Part shown: piece after piece, positions 26,555-35,491 of the stretch | Position numbering within the stretch: the first letter of the stretch is position 1 | Layout: each line of letters starts with the position of its first letter | NCBI GenBank assembly: GCA_004172935.1 | Contig: SDZD01000024.1 | Coordinates: 28,417 to 92,416, forward strand | Source: a bacterium | GTDB taxonomy: Bacteria; Armatimonadota; Abditibacteriia; Abditibacteriales; Abditibacteriaceae | Length of the DNA: 64,000 bases | Reading direction: 5' to 3' | Notes under the pieces: generated by a model | Database searches by the model: none | What the model saw: the letters and a program-made list of their open reading frames with translations, nothing else | What the model was told of the DNA's origin: nothing | Position numbers and translations under genes: made by a program

Positions 26555-27337
26555 ATGGCTACTCAAACCAACGGCTCGAAGAAGCCGATGAACTTAAAAC
26601 TCCTCGTTTGGCGCCAGAAGAATGGCAAGGATAAGGGCGCGATGACGAGCTACGATGCGAAGGACGTTTCGCCCGATATGTCGTTTTTGGAGATGCTCGA
26701 CGTTGTTAACGAAACGATCATCAAAAACAACGACGAGCCAATCGCCTTCGAACACGATTGCCGAGAAGGCATCTGCGGCTCTTGCGGCCTGATGATCAAC
26801 GGCGTCGCGCACGGCCCCGACGAGGGTACTACTGTGTGCCAGTTGCATATGCGCTCGTTCAAAGATGGCGACACCATCGTCATCGAACCCTGGCGTGCCC
26901 GTGCCTTCCCAGTCATCAAAGACCTGGTCGTTGACCGCTCATCTTTCGACCGTATCATCTCGGCTGGCGGCTACGTTTCGGTGAACACCGGACAGGCCCC
27001 CGATGGCAACGCCATCCCCATCCCGAAGGATTCAGTAGAAGAGGCGATGGACAGCGCCGCCTGCATCGGCTGCGGTGCCTGCGTCGCTCAGTGCAAAAAC
27101 GCCTCGGCTGCGCTCTTCACCTCGGCGAAAATCGCGCACTTGCGCCTGTTGCCTCAGGGCGATCCTGAGCGCGCCGAACGCGCCATCCGCATGGTCGCCC
27201 AAATGGACGAAGAGGGCTTCGGCTCCTGCTCGAACGAAGGCGAATGCGAAGCCGTCTGCCCGAAAGAAATCGGCATGGTCAACATCTCGCTAATGAACCG
27301 CGAATACGAACGCGCCCTGCTTATGGGCAAAAAATAA
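26555..27337 (+). CDS. sdhB: succinate dehydrogenase iron-sulfur subunit
   Basis: Electron-transfer subunit of complex II. The 2Fe-2S ligands lie in [20 protein letters not shown] with the fourth Cys in TTVCQLH. The 4Fe-4S and 3Fe-4S ligands lie in [13 protein letters not shown] and [16 protein letters not shown]. The 260-residue length is standard. It is 81 bases downstream of sdhA with a stem-loop in the gap, and a perfect 16-bp bidirectional terminator closes the operon. Confidence 0.96.
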   Translation: MATQTNGSKKPMNLKLLVWRQKNGKDKGAMTSYDAKDVSPDMSFLEMLDVVNETIIKNNDEPIAFEHDCREGICGSCGLMINGVAHGPDEGTTVCQLHMRSFKDGDTIVIEPWRARAFPVIKDLVVDRSSFDRIISAGGYVSVNTGQAPDGNAIPIPKDSVEEAMDSAACIGCGACVAQCKNASAALFTSAKIAHLRLLPQGDPERAERAIRMVAQMDEEGFGSCSNEGECEAVCPKEIGMVNISLMNREYERALLMGKK

Positions 27338-27354
27338 TCGGGAAACCGAACGAC

Positions 27355-27390
27355 AAAACGGCGCGCTTTCAATCGAAAGCGCGCCGTTTT
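27355..27390. terminator. bidirectional terminator after sdhB
   Basis: AAAACGGCGCGCTTTC and GAAAGCGCGCCGTTTT are perfectly complementary around AATC, with A and T flanks on both strands. It serves sdhCAB and the convergent M14 peptidase gene. Confidence 0.93.
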
Positions 27391-27409
27391 TCATTCTTGG
27401 TGCTACTCC

Positions 27410-29803
27410 TTACTTCTCCAAAGCATTGAAGATGAACGGGAAGGTGCCATAGGTCTGGCTGCGGTGTTGGGGCCGGAAAGCGAACAGCACGATTTTCCCC
27501 TTGCCATATTCGGCTTCAGCTAAAGCCGTTTTGCCATTCACATACTTCTCGCCCATCATCCACCCCGATAATAGCGCATCTTTGTCGGCATATTTCGCCA
27601 CCGACTTCACCTTGGTCGGGTCGGAAATATCGAAGGCGGCGCTGTCGATGAAGTAAGCGGGCGTCTGTGCCTTGAACGATTTCGCCAGTGGGTTGCTTGT
27701 ATCGACATCAAGGCGAACAACCGAACCGGGGTTATAAAACTCGCTGCTCTTCACGCCCTTCAATACATCCTTAACAGGCAACTTGAAGCGATTGATAGCG
27801 AAGTCGCACGAGCTATCGAAGCAAATCAATTTGCCGCCCTTCTCAACGTACTCACGCAAGTTATCAACGCCCTTCTCGCCAAGTCCCCCCGCAAACTGCG
27901 CCGGATAACGGTCGGCATCCAATCCATCGACGATTGATTTCTCGCTCATCGACGGAATGATGACGGCGTCGTAATCCAACTTCGCAGCCCGGAAATCAGA
28001 ATCCGAAACAGAGGTGAAGGGAATTTGGTGGGTATCGAGCACCAACCGCGTCCAGCCTTCATCCATCGAGCCAGTGAAGCTCTTGTACAACCCGATTTTA
28101 GGAGCGGTCTTCAAAGGATTGGGCAATTTGGCGAAAGGCTCCGTTTGAGGAGACAACCCCAACGATTGGCGCGCCTGATTAATGTCAGTCAATTTCACCA
28201 TCGCCGCCGGGGTAGTCCCCAATTTCCACACGCTGGCCGTATCAATGTTCATTTGCAGCGGCAAAGTCCATCCTGCCACATCATAGGGCACTTCCGCCTC
28301 ACCACTGGGCTTGAGCCGATTCGGGTAAGTCTGCTTCTCGAACAAACTCAACACGTTGTTCCTTTGTGGCTGACTGGTGAAAACAACGAAGCTCCCCGCC
28401 GGAACTTTGCTGGCAGTGCCCGTTGTTTCTCCGCCCAGATACATCTCGGTGTCTTGCTCAATCCGATGAATCTCCATTCCCTGCCCCATCAGAATTTCCA
28501 GAAAACGAGCGGTGGTTTCCTTTTTGGCAGGGTCAGCATACACAACAAATCCCTGTGGGTCTTTGCTTTGCGGCAACAGATTGCTTTTTCCCAATTCGTA
28601 GAAGTTGGTCAGATAGCGCAGACGGAACTTGGACGCCATCTGCAACAAGGCGCGACTGGAAATCATTTCGATGCGCGCGATGTCGCGTGGTCCCCATGTC
28701 CCGCCCTGCCAGGCATTGGGGAAGTTGGTCGCAGTTTCCAGCGGCGAATCCAAACCACGCACCTTGGTACCACGCTCAAGGCGTTCGCGAGTTATCGTCA
28801 GCGGCGACATCAAGCTGGCGCTGGCCGCCTCCGACAAAATGCCGATGGAGTTGTGGAAATAGGGAGTGCCACGAAAGCCGCCATGCCACCACGTATCGTA
28901 AGTCGAGTTGGTAGCAACGCCCGCGATATTCGCTGCTTCGAGGTCAGAAGCCATCTTATATCCCATCAACCCCGCCTCGCGCAAAATTAAGGGAGCAATC
29001 CGTGGATTAGCCGGATCGAAAAATGGTGGCAAAATAAAGCGCGACCCGTTCGCTCCCTGTTGGTGAACATCGTAAACAATTTCAGGAAACCATTGCTGCC
29101 AGAAAAAGCGAGTAATGCTCTGCGTTTCCTTCAACGACAACATGAACCAGTCGCGGTTATTATCATGCCCGGCGTAGTGGTGGTACAATTCCGGTGGAGA
29201 GGTCGTTTCGTACTTCGTCCCCAAATTCTTACGATACCAGTTCGCCACGATGTCGACCCCATCGGGATTCGGAGAAGGAATCAACAACAGAATCGTGTTC
29301 TTCAGCATCTCCTCTGTTTCGGCATCTCTGGCCGTCGCCAGTTGATAGGCCAGATTAATCGACATCTGCGAAGCCACGATTTCGGTCGAGTGAATCGAAC
29401 ACGAAATGGAAACGATGGTTTTGCCCTCTTTGAGCAAGCCCTGTAGCTCCTCAGGACTATTCACCATGCGCGGGTCGGCCAGTTTCTGATTGATTCGCCT
29501 GTATTTCTCCAAATTGCGAATGTTCTCTGGCGCACTGATGAACGCCACAATAAGTGGCTTCACCAAAGTCGACTTGCCAATCTCCTGAACCTTGACCCGA
29601 TCACTGGTCGCATCGAGTTGCGCGAAGTAGTTGGTGATCTGCGGCCAATCGGCGATAGTCCTATCGCTGGTCGGCTCGAAACCAAGAACGGATTGGGGTG
29701 TGGGAACGGGCTTCGCATAAGCAGTGCGAGTCGCCAAGGAACCTGCAACCGCGATTGAAGCGACCAAAACAAAATGCGTGCTAACGGACTTGAATCTCAA
29801 CAT
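27410..29803 (-). CDS. secreted M14-family zinc carboxypeptidase-like protein
   Basis: A 797-residue protein with a signal peptide ending TAYA (about residue 29). The zinc motif HxxE appears as SIHSTEIVAS (about 138-147) and the third ligand region as YDVHQQGANGSRFILPPFF. LIPSPNPDGVDIVANWYRKN and NNRDWFMLSLKET supply the substrate-carboxylate Asn/Arg contacts, and GILSEAAS is the catalytic Glu region. From about residue 430 a second alpha/beta region follows (glutamine-amidotransferase-like fold, e.g. YVEKGGKLICFDSSCDFAI and GKIVLFAFRPQHRSQT), as in long bacterial M14 proteins of unknown substrate. It is presumably periplasmic or exported and degrades peptides. Standalone gene after the sdh terminator. 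Confidence 0.88.
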   Translation of the reverse strand: MLRFKSVSTHFVLVASIAVAGSLATRTAYAKPVPTPQSVLGFEPTSDRTIADWPQITNYFAQLDATSDRVKVQEIGKSTLVKPLIVAFISAPENIRNLEKYRRINQKLADPRMVNSPEELQGLLKEGKTIVSISCSIHSTEIVASQMSINLAYQLATARDAETEEMLKNTILLLIPSPNPDGVDIVANWYRKNLGTKYETTSPPELYHHYAGHDNNRDWFMLSLKETQSITRFFWQQWFPEIVYDVHQQGANGSRFILPPFFDPANPRIAPLILREAGLMGYKMASDLEAANIAGVATNSTYDTWWHGGFRGTPYFHNSIGILSEAASASLMSPLTITRERLERGTKVRGLDSPLETATNFPNAWQGGTWGPRDIARIEMISSRALLQMASKFRLRYLTNFYELGKSNLLPQSKDPQGFVVYADPAKKETTARFLEILMGQGMEIHRIEQDTEMYLGGETTGTASKVPAGSFVVFTSQPQRNNVLSLFEKQTYPNRLKPSGEAEVPYDVAGWTLPLQMNIDTASVWKLGTTPAAMVKLTDINQARQSLGLSPQTEPFAKLPNPLKTAPKIGLYKSFTGSMDEGWTRLVLDTHQIPFTSVSDSDFRAAKLDYDAVIIPSMSEKSIVDGLDADRYPAQFAGGLGEKGVDNLREYVEKGGKLICFDSSCDFAINRFKLPVKDVLKGVKSSEFYNPGSVVRLDVDTSNPLAKSFKAQTPAYFIDSAAFDISDPTKVKSVAKYADKDALLSGWMMGEKYVNGKTALAEAEYGKGKIVLFAFRPQHRSQTYGTFPFIFNALEK

Positions 29804-30206
29804 TGATTGAGCGCCGAGTGTCCGTTTTGAGTGCAGTCCTATGGATAACGAGAAGAGCGGTTAGTATCGCCTGTGATTATTTCCAATTAAGTCAACCCAA
29901 CTGACTTCGTCGTTATAGATGAATTAAGTTGGCAAAATCTCAGTTTCGGCTCAGTACCCCTTACTTAATAACTATCTAAGGCTTGACTGTGTCATTTGAG
30001 CATTTCTTCAGCAAATATTGATGTATTTGCCACCATATTGCTACTCAATACAGTAATATGTAGCCCGAAAGCCATCTCAATTCGCTAAAAACCACATATT
30101 TTGCTGAGCCAGTTGCTTAAATCTTTAACAGAGAGGCACCATATCGGCCTTATGGCGCGACTTTACGTTTATTCTAAGCATCCCTTTACGCTCGGCCCAC
30201 GTTTAT
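29804..30206. other. AT-rich intergenic region without a recognised gene
   Basis: About 400 bases, clearly more AT-rich than the neighbouring genes. A weak hairpin CATATTGCT / AGTAATATG lies around 30040-30062. I see no tRNA, riboswitch or coding frame with convincing codon use. It ends at the small ORF that starts at 30207. Confidence 0.5.
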
Positions 30207-30377
30207 ATGACAGAAAGTAAAAAACCTTACAAAAAGAGCGTCCATAAAATGAAAGCCCTAATCGAATTGTTCGAAGCCATTGCAGTCCGTAATCCAAAAT
30301 CCGAAGCGACCAAGCGCGACACCGCTATGGCCTATGCCCACCTGGAAAGCGTCGGCACCTTCGGCCACGTGATCTAA
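30207..30377 (+). CDS. hypothetical 56-residue basic protein
   Basis: An ATG-started frame beginning MTESKKPYKKSVHKMKAL and ending VGTFGHVI, followed by TAA. The head is Lys-rich and the middle looks like an amphipathic helix (ALIELFEAIAVRN). Third positions after the first dozen codons favour C and G (GCC, GTC, ACC, GGC), like neighbouring real genes and unlike the AT-rich DNA around it, which supports translation. A strong intrinsic terminator follows 60 bases downstream. No Shine-Dalgarno is seen and no family is recognised. Confidence 0.5.
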   Translation: MTESKKPYKKSVHKMKALIELFEAIAVRNPKSEATKRDTAMAYAHLESVGTFGHVI

Positions 30378-30437
30378 ATTCGAAGTCCGGTTAGTACGAC
30401 AAGTCCGCCCTATTTTGACGTTTTGTAGGGAACAAGA

Positions 30438-30493
30438 AAATAGCGATTGCGAGATATGACATCACCCGCCTATCTCACAATCGCTATTTTTTT
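30438..30493 (+). terminator. strong intrinsic terminator after the 56-residue ORF
   Basis: AAATAGCGATTGCGAGATA pairs with TATCTCACAATCGCTATTT (one mismatch in 19) across a 14-base loop, followed by seven T. Its presence implies that the AT-rich region upstream is transcribed on the plus strand. Confidence 0.88.
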
Positions 30494-30650
30494 ATCTGTA
30501 TCACAAAGCGTTCAATCTCTCCCCCACAGCCCCTCAACAGTCCGTAACCACCGTCTATTTGAGGGCATTTCTCCCAGTCAGAATCTCCAAGAAATCCTTG
30601 CACCAAAAAGCGCGAGTTGTGGTGTTCTGTTTGCTCATGTATTTCTCGTC

Positions 30651-30977
30651 ATGAAGCGAATTTCTCTCGTAGCTTTAGCAGGGGCATTAATGCTCCCCGC
30701 GTCCTCATGGGCGCAACCCAAAAACGTAGCAAAACCCATCGCGGTTATCGGCATTGTGGCCGGAGCGCCCAGAGGCCAACAATTCAACATGCGCGCCAAC
30801 GGCCAAACCTACCGCGTGACAGTTCTGCCTTATGTGCCCCTCACCAACGTCAAAGGCGGCGACCGTGTCCGCGTGTGGGGCATCCCTACTCGCGCGAATT
30901 TGCAACGCGCCAACGTGCGCGTGCTGGCATCGGGCGTCTCCGACAACCCCGACGACTATAACCCCGCAGGAAATTAA
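30651..30977 (+). CDS. small exported protein, unknown function
   Basis: A 108-residue protein starting MKRISLVALAGALMLPASSWAQ, a clear signal peptide with cleavage after AQ. The mature part (about 86 residues) looks like a small beta barrel: IAVIGIVAGAPRGQQFNMRANGQTYRVTVLP, then VKGGDRVRVWGIPTRANLQRANVRVLASG, reminiscent of OB-fold/bacterial DUF5666-like periplasmic proteins. The open frame extends upstream to 30447, but that would run into the terminator hairpin, and the ATG at 30651 starts exactly at the signal peptide. It is followed 16 bases later by a lipoprotein gene and is probably co-transcribed with it. Confidence 0.7.
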   Translation: MKRISLVALAGALMLPASSWAQPKNVAKPIAVIGIVAGAPRGQQFNMRANGQTYRVTVLPYVPLTNVKGGDRVRVWGIPTRANLQRANVRVLASGVSDNPDDYNPAGN

Positions 30978-30993
30978 TGGGATAATAAGAGCA

Positions 30994-31494
30994 ATGGCTC
31001 AATTCCGATTGTTGTTGGCAGGGGCACTGTTTCTTAGCGCGGGATGCATCCCCACCAATAAGGCGGCGACGCCCCTGCCAACGACCAAACCTTCCCCCGC
31101 CCTACTCAGCCCCGACCTCAAGGAACTACGCCGCTATATAACAGTCCCCCGCAACCCAGTCGCCGTGATATGGGAATACAAACAAATAGGCGACGGCATC
31201 ATGGGGCCAAGCGACTCCCAAATATTGGCCGTAATCCAATATCCCCCAGCAGACGCAAACGCCATCGAACAAACCCTGCGTAAAAGTGGCACGCCCTCGA
31301 AAGGCGAAGTGGCCCTACAGTCTTGGTTTCCCAGAGATTTATATAAAAAATCCGTCCGCACCAGTGGTAGGGGTATGGTACTTCACGGCACCAAGTTCGA
31401 CGCCACGCCTTTCGCCCGCCAATCGCTCCAAAACGGCTTCGCCCTACGCATCCCCAACACCCCATATTTCGTGGTGTCTCTCTTCACAACCTAA
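30994..31494 (+). CDS. small lipoprotein, unknown function
   Basis: A 166-residue protein with a lipoprotein signal (LLLAGALFLSAGC, Cys about 18) and a Thr/Pro-rich tether. The mature domain contains RRYITVPRNPVAVIWEYKQIGDG and ALQSWFPRDLYKKSV, and ends PYFVVSLFTT. No family is recognised. The frame extends upstream to 30832, but the start at 30994 is chosen because it aligns with the signal peptide and has AAGAG just upstream. Probably an envelope partner of the preceding small exported protein. Confidence 0.7.
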   Translation: MAQFRLLLAGALFLSAGCIPTNKAATPLPTTKPSPALLSPDLKELRRYITVPRNPVAVIWEYKQIGDGIMGPSDSQILAVIQYPPADANAIEQTLRKSGTPSKGEVALQSWFPRDLYKKSVRTSGRGMVLHGTKFDATPFARQSLQNGFALRIPNTPYFVVSLFTT

Positions 31495-31539
31495 AAACTC
31501 GGAAGAAACCACATCCAGCCGCGCTCAGCGCCCCCGCTG

Positions 31540-31600
31540 TGTTCGCGAAGGCGAACAGTTGTCCGCAAGGCGGACTTATAGCCCCCGAATTTATTCGGGG
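31540..31600. repeat. three tandem short hairpins in a convergent gap
   Basis: In 61 bases there are three perfect hairpins: TGTTCGC-GAAG-GCGAACA, GTCCGC-AAG-GCGGAC and CCCCGAA-TTTA-TTCGGGG. They look like mosaic dispersed palindromes rather than one terminator, though together they may end both convergent transcripts. Confidence 0.6.
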
Positions 31601-31608
31601 CCAACAAC

Positions 31609-33273
31609 TCACCCCACAACGATGCAGTTACGCCCTGCCCGTTTCGCCTCGTAAAGCGCCTTGTCGGCAGCTTCCGAAATGCCCGCGCTCTCGCCGTTGG
31701 GTGGCGCGCCCGAAACACCGCAAGAAAACGTCACTTTAAATTCCTGCCCATTCGCGAAGTGAGACAAGCAGGCGAACGCCTCGCGCACTTCTTCCAATCG
31801 CTTGGCGGCGGCTTCAGCATTAGCCCCCGTCAAAATCACGGCGAACTCTTCGCCGCCGTAGCGTCCCACCACGTCTGTCGCGCGCAAGCGCTGTGTCAGC
31901 ATCCGCGCCAATGAGCGAAGCACTCGGTCACCCGTCGCATGACCGTAGGTATCGTTCACCGATTTGAAGTGATCGAGGTCGAGCATAGCCAGCGCGAGGT
32001 TCTGATTCAAACGCATGGCGCGCGACACCTCGATTTCGAGTTGCTCTTTCAAATTCGTGTGATTGAGAAGGCCAGTCAACGAGTCACGCACCATCAGTTG
32101 ACGCAACACACGCGCGCGCGCAGCACGTGTCGAAATAGCCCCAACGAGATTACGCGGCTCCACAGGTTTGGACAGAAAATCGTCTCCGCCCTGCTTCATC
32201 GCTTCCTGTTGCTTGGCGATGTCCGACTCGACGCTCAAGAACACGATAGGAATACCCAAATAGGCTTCCTGTTGGCGAATTACGGAAGCCAGTTCGGTTC
32301 CCTTGCAGCCGGGCATATAAACGTCCATCAGAATGATGTCGGGCCGAAATTCGACCAGATGATTCATGATGTCGAGAGGTTCGGTAACCTCACGCGCTTC
32401 CATGCCAGCCTGACGCAGCACAAGACCAAACAAACGAGCGAGAGAAGGCTCGTCATCGACAACTAAAACGCGAAACGGTTCGGGCGATTGCGGGCTGGTG
32501 AGATCGTCTAATTTGACCAGCAACGAATCAACATCGACTGGGTGAGGGAAGAACGCGGCGCCACCAAGTCGGACGGCTTGTAAACGGGTGCGTAAGTCGC
32601 CCTGGCGGGCAGTCCAGATGATCGGGAAGTTCTCGCCCGCGCGCGATGTCGCGAGTAGCGACGACAACGGAACGCCATCAATGCGCGCTTCCAACGGATT
32701 CGATTCGCAGTTGACGATAAGAGCCGCTGGCGACTCTTGCATCGCGCTCAAAAAGGCGCGCGGCGAAATGCAAACATTCAGTTTGTAACCGAAAGTTTCG
32801 ATGGCACTTGCCCACGAAATGGTGTCGGGGTCGTCAGTCAAAAGCACCAACTCACCACGTTCAGTGGGAACGGCTTTCGCCTCATCCATCTCGACGTTCC
32901 CCACGCTCTCATCATACAAAGCGAAGGTGCGCAAGTCGGCCAGCGCCGTGGCAATCAGTTCTCGCTGAGCGGCGTCCATTTCGCCTTCGTTCTCACTGGC
33001 CGCGAAATTTTTCAGCTCGACTTCGGCGCGACGCGCGTGCAACGAAAGTTCAGGGAAACCAAAAGTGGCTCCACTCCCAGCCAACGAATGCACGAGGCGG
33101 TGCAGTGTGAACAAGGCATCGTCGGGCCACTGGTCGCGCGCTTCATTGCCCACGATTTGCCACAACGACTCGATTTGCGTGAGTTTTTCGGGTAATTTGG
33201 CGGCATAACCCTCGCGCAGATTCTTCAGTTGCTCTTGCAACGCGGGGGAAAGTTGGGGGGAGGTTTGATTCAT
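31609..33273 (-). CDS. Hpt-REC-GGDEF signalling protein, predicted diguanylate cyclase
   Basis: A 554-residue cytoplasmic protein. An Hpt domain is at about 10-110 with phospho-accepting His in LVHSLAGSGATFG. A receiver-like fold at about 120-250 lacks the acceptor Asp (LIVNCESN). A genuine receiver at about 265-385 has VLVVDDEPS and the acceptor Asp in LMDVYMPGCKG. A GGDEF domain at about 395-554 has the active-site GRYGGEEFAVIL and upstream DLDHFKSVNDTYGHATGD. It should make cyclic di-GMP under control of phosphorelay input. No RxxD inhibitory site is evident at the expected place. Its start overlaps the stop of the upstream single-receiver gene by 4 bases, so the two are translationally coupled and probably act together. 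Confidence 0.92.
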   Translation of the reverse strand: MNQTSPQLSPALQEQLKNLREGYAAKLPEKLTQIESLWQIVGNEARDQWPDDALFTLHRLVHSLAGSGATFGFPELSLHARRAEVELKNFAASENEGEMDAAQRELIATALADLRTFALYDESVGNVEMDEAKAVPTERGELVLLTDDPDTISWASAIETFGYKLNVCISPRAFLSAMQESPAALIVNCESNPLEARIDGVPLSSLLATSRAGENFPIIWTARQGDLRTRLQAVRLGGAAFFPHPVDVDSLLVKLDDLTSPQSPEPFRVLVVDDEPSLARLFGLVLRQAGMEAREVTEPLDIMNHLVEFRPDIILMDVYMPGCKGTELASVIRQQEAYLGIPIVFLSVESDIAKQQEAMKQGGDDFLSKPVEPRNLVGAISTRAARARVLRQLMVRDSLTGLLNHTNLKEQLEIEVSRAMRLNQNLALAMLDLDHFKSVNDTYGHATGDRVLRSLARMLTQRLRATDVVGRYGGEEFAVILTGANAEAAAKRLEEVREAFACLSHFANGQEFKVTFSCGVSGAPPNGESAGISEAADKALYEAKRAGRNCIVVG

Positions 33274-33680
33274 GAATCACCAGTTCCTGAGCGAGCAGGG
33301 CCGTTGCTGTTCCAAATATCAAGCAGAGTCTGCGGCAGCGTCATGGGGTCAAAGGGTTTGGTAACGACGCTCAGCGCACCCATTTCTTTGTACATGGCGA
33401 TTTCATGCGACTGTGCTTTGGCTGTCATAAATACGACAGGCAGGTTCGCTGTTTGCGGACGTTCGCGCAAATGCTTCAACACGGTCGGGCCATCCATACC
33501 AGGCATCATCACGTCGAGTACAACCAGATCAGGCGCAAATCCATCGACGCGCTCCAGCGCCTCGGTGCCGCCGGAACAGACCAATACTTCAAACCCCCCA
33601 ACCGCTTCCAATGCTAACGAGGCGACGGCCTGAATATCAGGATCGTCCTCGACCATCATAATTTTTTGCAATAGCGCCAT
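33270..33680 (-). CDS. single-domain response regulator
   Basis: A 136-residue CheY-like receiver with no output domain. Acidic pair MMVEDDPDIQ, acceptor Asp in VVLDVMMPGMDG, Thr in VVFMTAKA and Lys in VTKPFDP are all present. The ATGA overlap with the following Hpt-REC-GGDEF gene indicates one operon. It may shuttle phosphoryl groups from a hybrid kinase to the Hpt domain of its neighbour. Confidence 0.93.
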   Translation of the reverse strand: MALLQKIMMVEDDPDIQAVASLALEAVGGFEVLVCSGGTEALERVDGFAPDLVVLDVMMPGMDGPTVLKHLRERPQTANLPVVFMTAKAQSHEIAMYKEMGALSVVTKPFDPMTLPQTLLDIWNSNGPARSGTGDS

Positions 33681-33776
33681 TATTTCTCAGTTAAGCCTTC
33701 GCTACACAATCGTTAAGGCAAGTTTTTCGCCGCTTGAAACCAAGGGCACAAATATAGAGATTCATCGCAGCCGATT

Positions 33777-34274
33777 CTATACGATGAATTTTTTCGCTTC
33801 GGGTGCAACACGCTCGACAAGCGTTTCTATTTTAAGCCGTTGTCGATACAAATGCGGCAGTGTTTGGGGCAGTAACAAGTTATGTTTAAGAACTAAGGAA
33901 TTAACCGCACCAATCGCCGTCTCGACGCGCCCCAGATGCACCTTAAAATCTGCCTCGATTTTACTTTTATCGCTTTTGGCAGAAGCTAAACCAGCCGAGC
34001 GAAATTCGATGGCTCGCCGCAATTCGCCCTCGGCGCGGCGCGTCATTACCTCTATTTCACGACCAACTTCTTCCCACGGCACCCCATACCCCGCATCGCC
34101 GCGCATCTTCTGACGCATCTCGTCGGCTTTGCTCAGGTCGCCACGTAGCGCAAGGGGTTTACCAGCCCCTTTGAGATTTTGAAATTCGCCACGCGCTATC
34201 GCTTCATTGATTTGCTCTTCAACATACCCCGAGCGCTGGGGCGCATCGGGAATCCTGCGAAAGGGAATTCTCAT
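33777..34274 (-). CDS. DnaJC28-like conserved domain protein (DUF1992)
   Basis: About 165 residues. The segment SGYVEEQINEAIARGEFQNLKGAGKPLALRGDL matches the DUF1992 / DnaJ subfamily C member 28 conserved region (EGxFDNLxGxGKPL). The rest is a charged helical tail with an REIEVMTRRAEGELRRAIEF heptad-like run. An in-frame TTG at 34292 precedes the ATG at 34274; the ATG is preferred. The function of this family is not established; some members are linked to chaperone or trafficking roles by name only. Confidence 0.82.
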   Translation of the reverse strand: MRIPFRRIPDAPQRSGYVEEQINEAIARGEFQNLKGAGKPLALRGDLSKADEMRQKMRGDAGYGVPWEEVGREIEVMTRRAEGELRRAIEFRSAGLASAKSDKSKIEADFKVHLGRVETAIGAVNSLVLKHNLLLPQTLPHLYRQRLKIETLVERVAPEAKKFIV

Positions 34275-34373
34275 CGAAAAACACGACGCCAAAACCTCTG
34301 GGGGGTTCTGTAGGGCTGTCTACACTTCTGCCTAATCTTCACTCAGCATCCCTGCAAACAGCCCTGACATGCT

Positions 34374-35423
34374 CTAAACCGCGATTTTCGACTGCCACTC
34401 TTCCAGCACTTCGCGCGCTTCGCCTTTCACTTTCATCTGAGGTTCGGGCACTCCAAAATTCTCTTCCGTCAAGCGAGCGATACGCTCCAAATCTTCAGCC
34501 GACAAATCGGGAAGGTCGGGCGCAGCAGCAAATTCTTCCAACTGCTCCACATTGTAGATGTTCGGCAATATCGTCGTCACCTGTGCCTCAGAGAGAATGA
34601 ATTTGAGCGCCTGTTGGCCAATGGTTGCATTGCGCCCTTCGGTCAACCAATCGAGCGACTTGAGTTTCTCGATGCCGTTCAGCAACCAAGTACGCGGGCG
34701 GTGGCGGCGATGGTCGTTGGGGCCAAACACCGTGTCAGCGGTGTAATGCCCTTCCAACATTCCCGAAGAATGCGGCACACGCACCAGCAAGCCAACGTTT
34801 TTCTCGCGCGCGTCAGGAAAGAACTCGTTGCCCGGCCACTGCTCGAACATGTTGTAGATGATCTGCATCGACTCGATGGGGCGATGCTTCAAGAAACCGA
34901 CACCCTCCCAAATCCAGCCGTTGGCAGGGCCAAGCGCCACGCCAGCGTGAGCGATTTTGCCTTCCTGCTTCAGTTCATCCAGGATTTCCCAAATCTCGTC
35001 CTCGACCACGCCATTCATACGCGCGTTGTGGATTTGCCACAACGGAATCTGCTCAACTCCCAAACGCTGAAGCGACTGTTCACACGCAAAACGCACGAAC
35101 TCGCGGTCGAAACGGTGCGGCAACTCCTGCTGGCCGCGACGCTCTTCGGCAGTGGTATTGTAAATGTCGTAGCCAAACTTCGTGGCATACACGACGCCTT
35201 GGGGATTGGGGCCGAAGGCGTCACGAAGCAACGTCTCGCCGCGCCCGTTGGCGTAGGTATCGGCAGTGTCGAAGAAGGTGATGCCCAAATCGCGCGCACG
35301 GCGCAACATGGCGATAGCTTCCTCATCGGTGTGTGTGCCCCACCAATCGGTCGCTAATGTCCAGACACCAAAGCCCACCTCAGACAACTCTAAATCGGTA
35401 TTCGGCAAAGTGCGGAATTTCAT
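34374..35423 (-). CDS. aldo/keto reductase
   Basis: NADPH-dependent (beta/alpha)8 oxidoreductase, 349 residues. The catalytic tetrad is visible: Asp in ITFFDTADTYANGRGE, Tyr in the same DTYANG segment, Lys in YATKFGYD and His in PLWQIHNARM. The cofactor region near the C-terminus reads TEGRNATIGQQALKFILSEAQVTTILPNIYNVEQLEEF. A protein of this class probably reduces sugar-derived or other aldehydes; substrate unknown. It lies directly after the DUF5679 gene on the same strand, with a terminator between them. Confidence 0.92.
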   Translation of the reverse strand: MKFRTLPNTDLELSEVGFGVWTLATDWWGTHTDEEAIAMLRRARDLGITFFDTADTYANGRGETLLRDAFGPNPQGVVYATKFGYDIYNTTAEERRGQQELPHRFDREFVRFACEQSLQRLGVEQIPLWQIHNARMNGVVEDEIWEILDELKQEGKIAHAGVALGPANGWIWEGVGFLKHRPIESMQIIYNMFEQWPGNEFFPDAREKNVGLLVRVPHSSGMLEGHYTADTVFGPNDHRRHRPRTWLLNGIEKLKSLDWLTEGRNATIGQQALKFILSEAQVTTILPNIYNVEQLEEFAAAPDLPDLSAEDLERIARLTEENFGVPEPQMKVKGEAREVLEEWQSKIAV

Positions 35424-35435
35424 GAGCTAAGTGCA

Positions 35436-35470
35436 ACAAAAAACCCGAACGAGAAAAACCTCGTTCGGGT
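35436..35470 (-). terminator. intrinsic terminator of the DUF5679 gene
   Basis: ACCCGAACGAG and CTCGTTCGGGT form an 11-bp stem around AAAAAC. Reading the minus strand, the stem is followed by TTTTTTG. It lies between the DUF5679 stop and the aldo/keto reductase start. Confidence 0.85.
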
Positions 35471-35491
35471 CAATGGTTTATGTAGCTAAAG

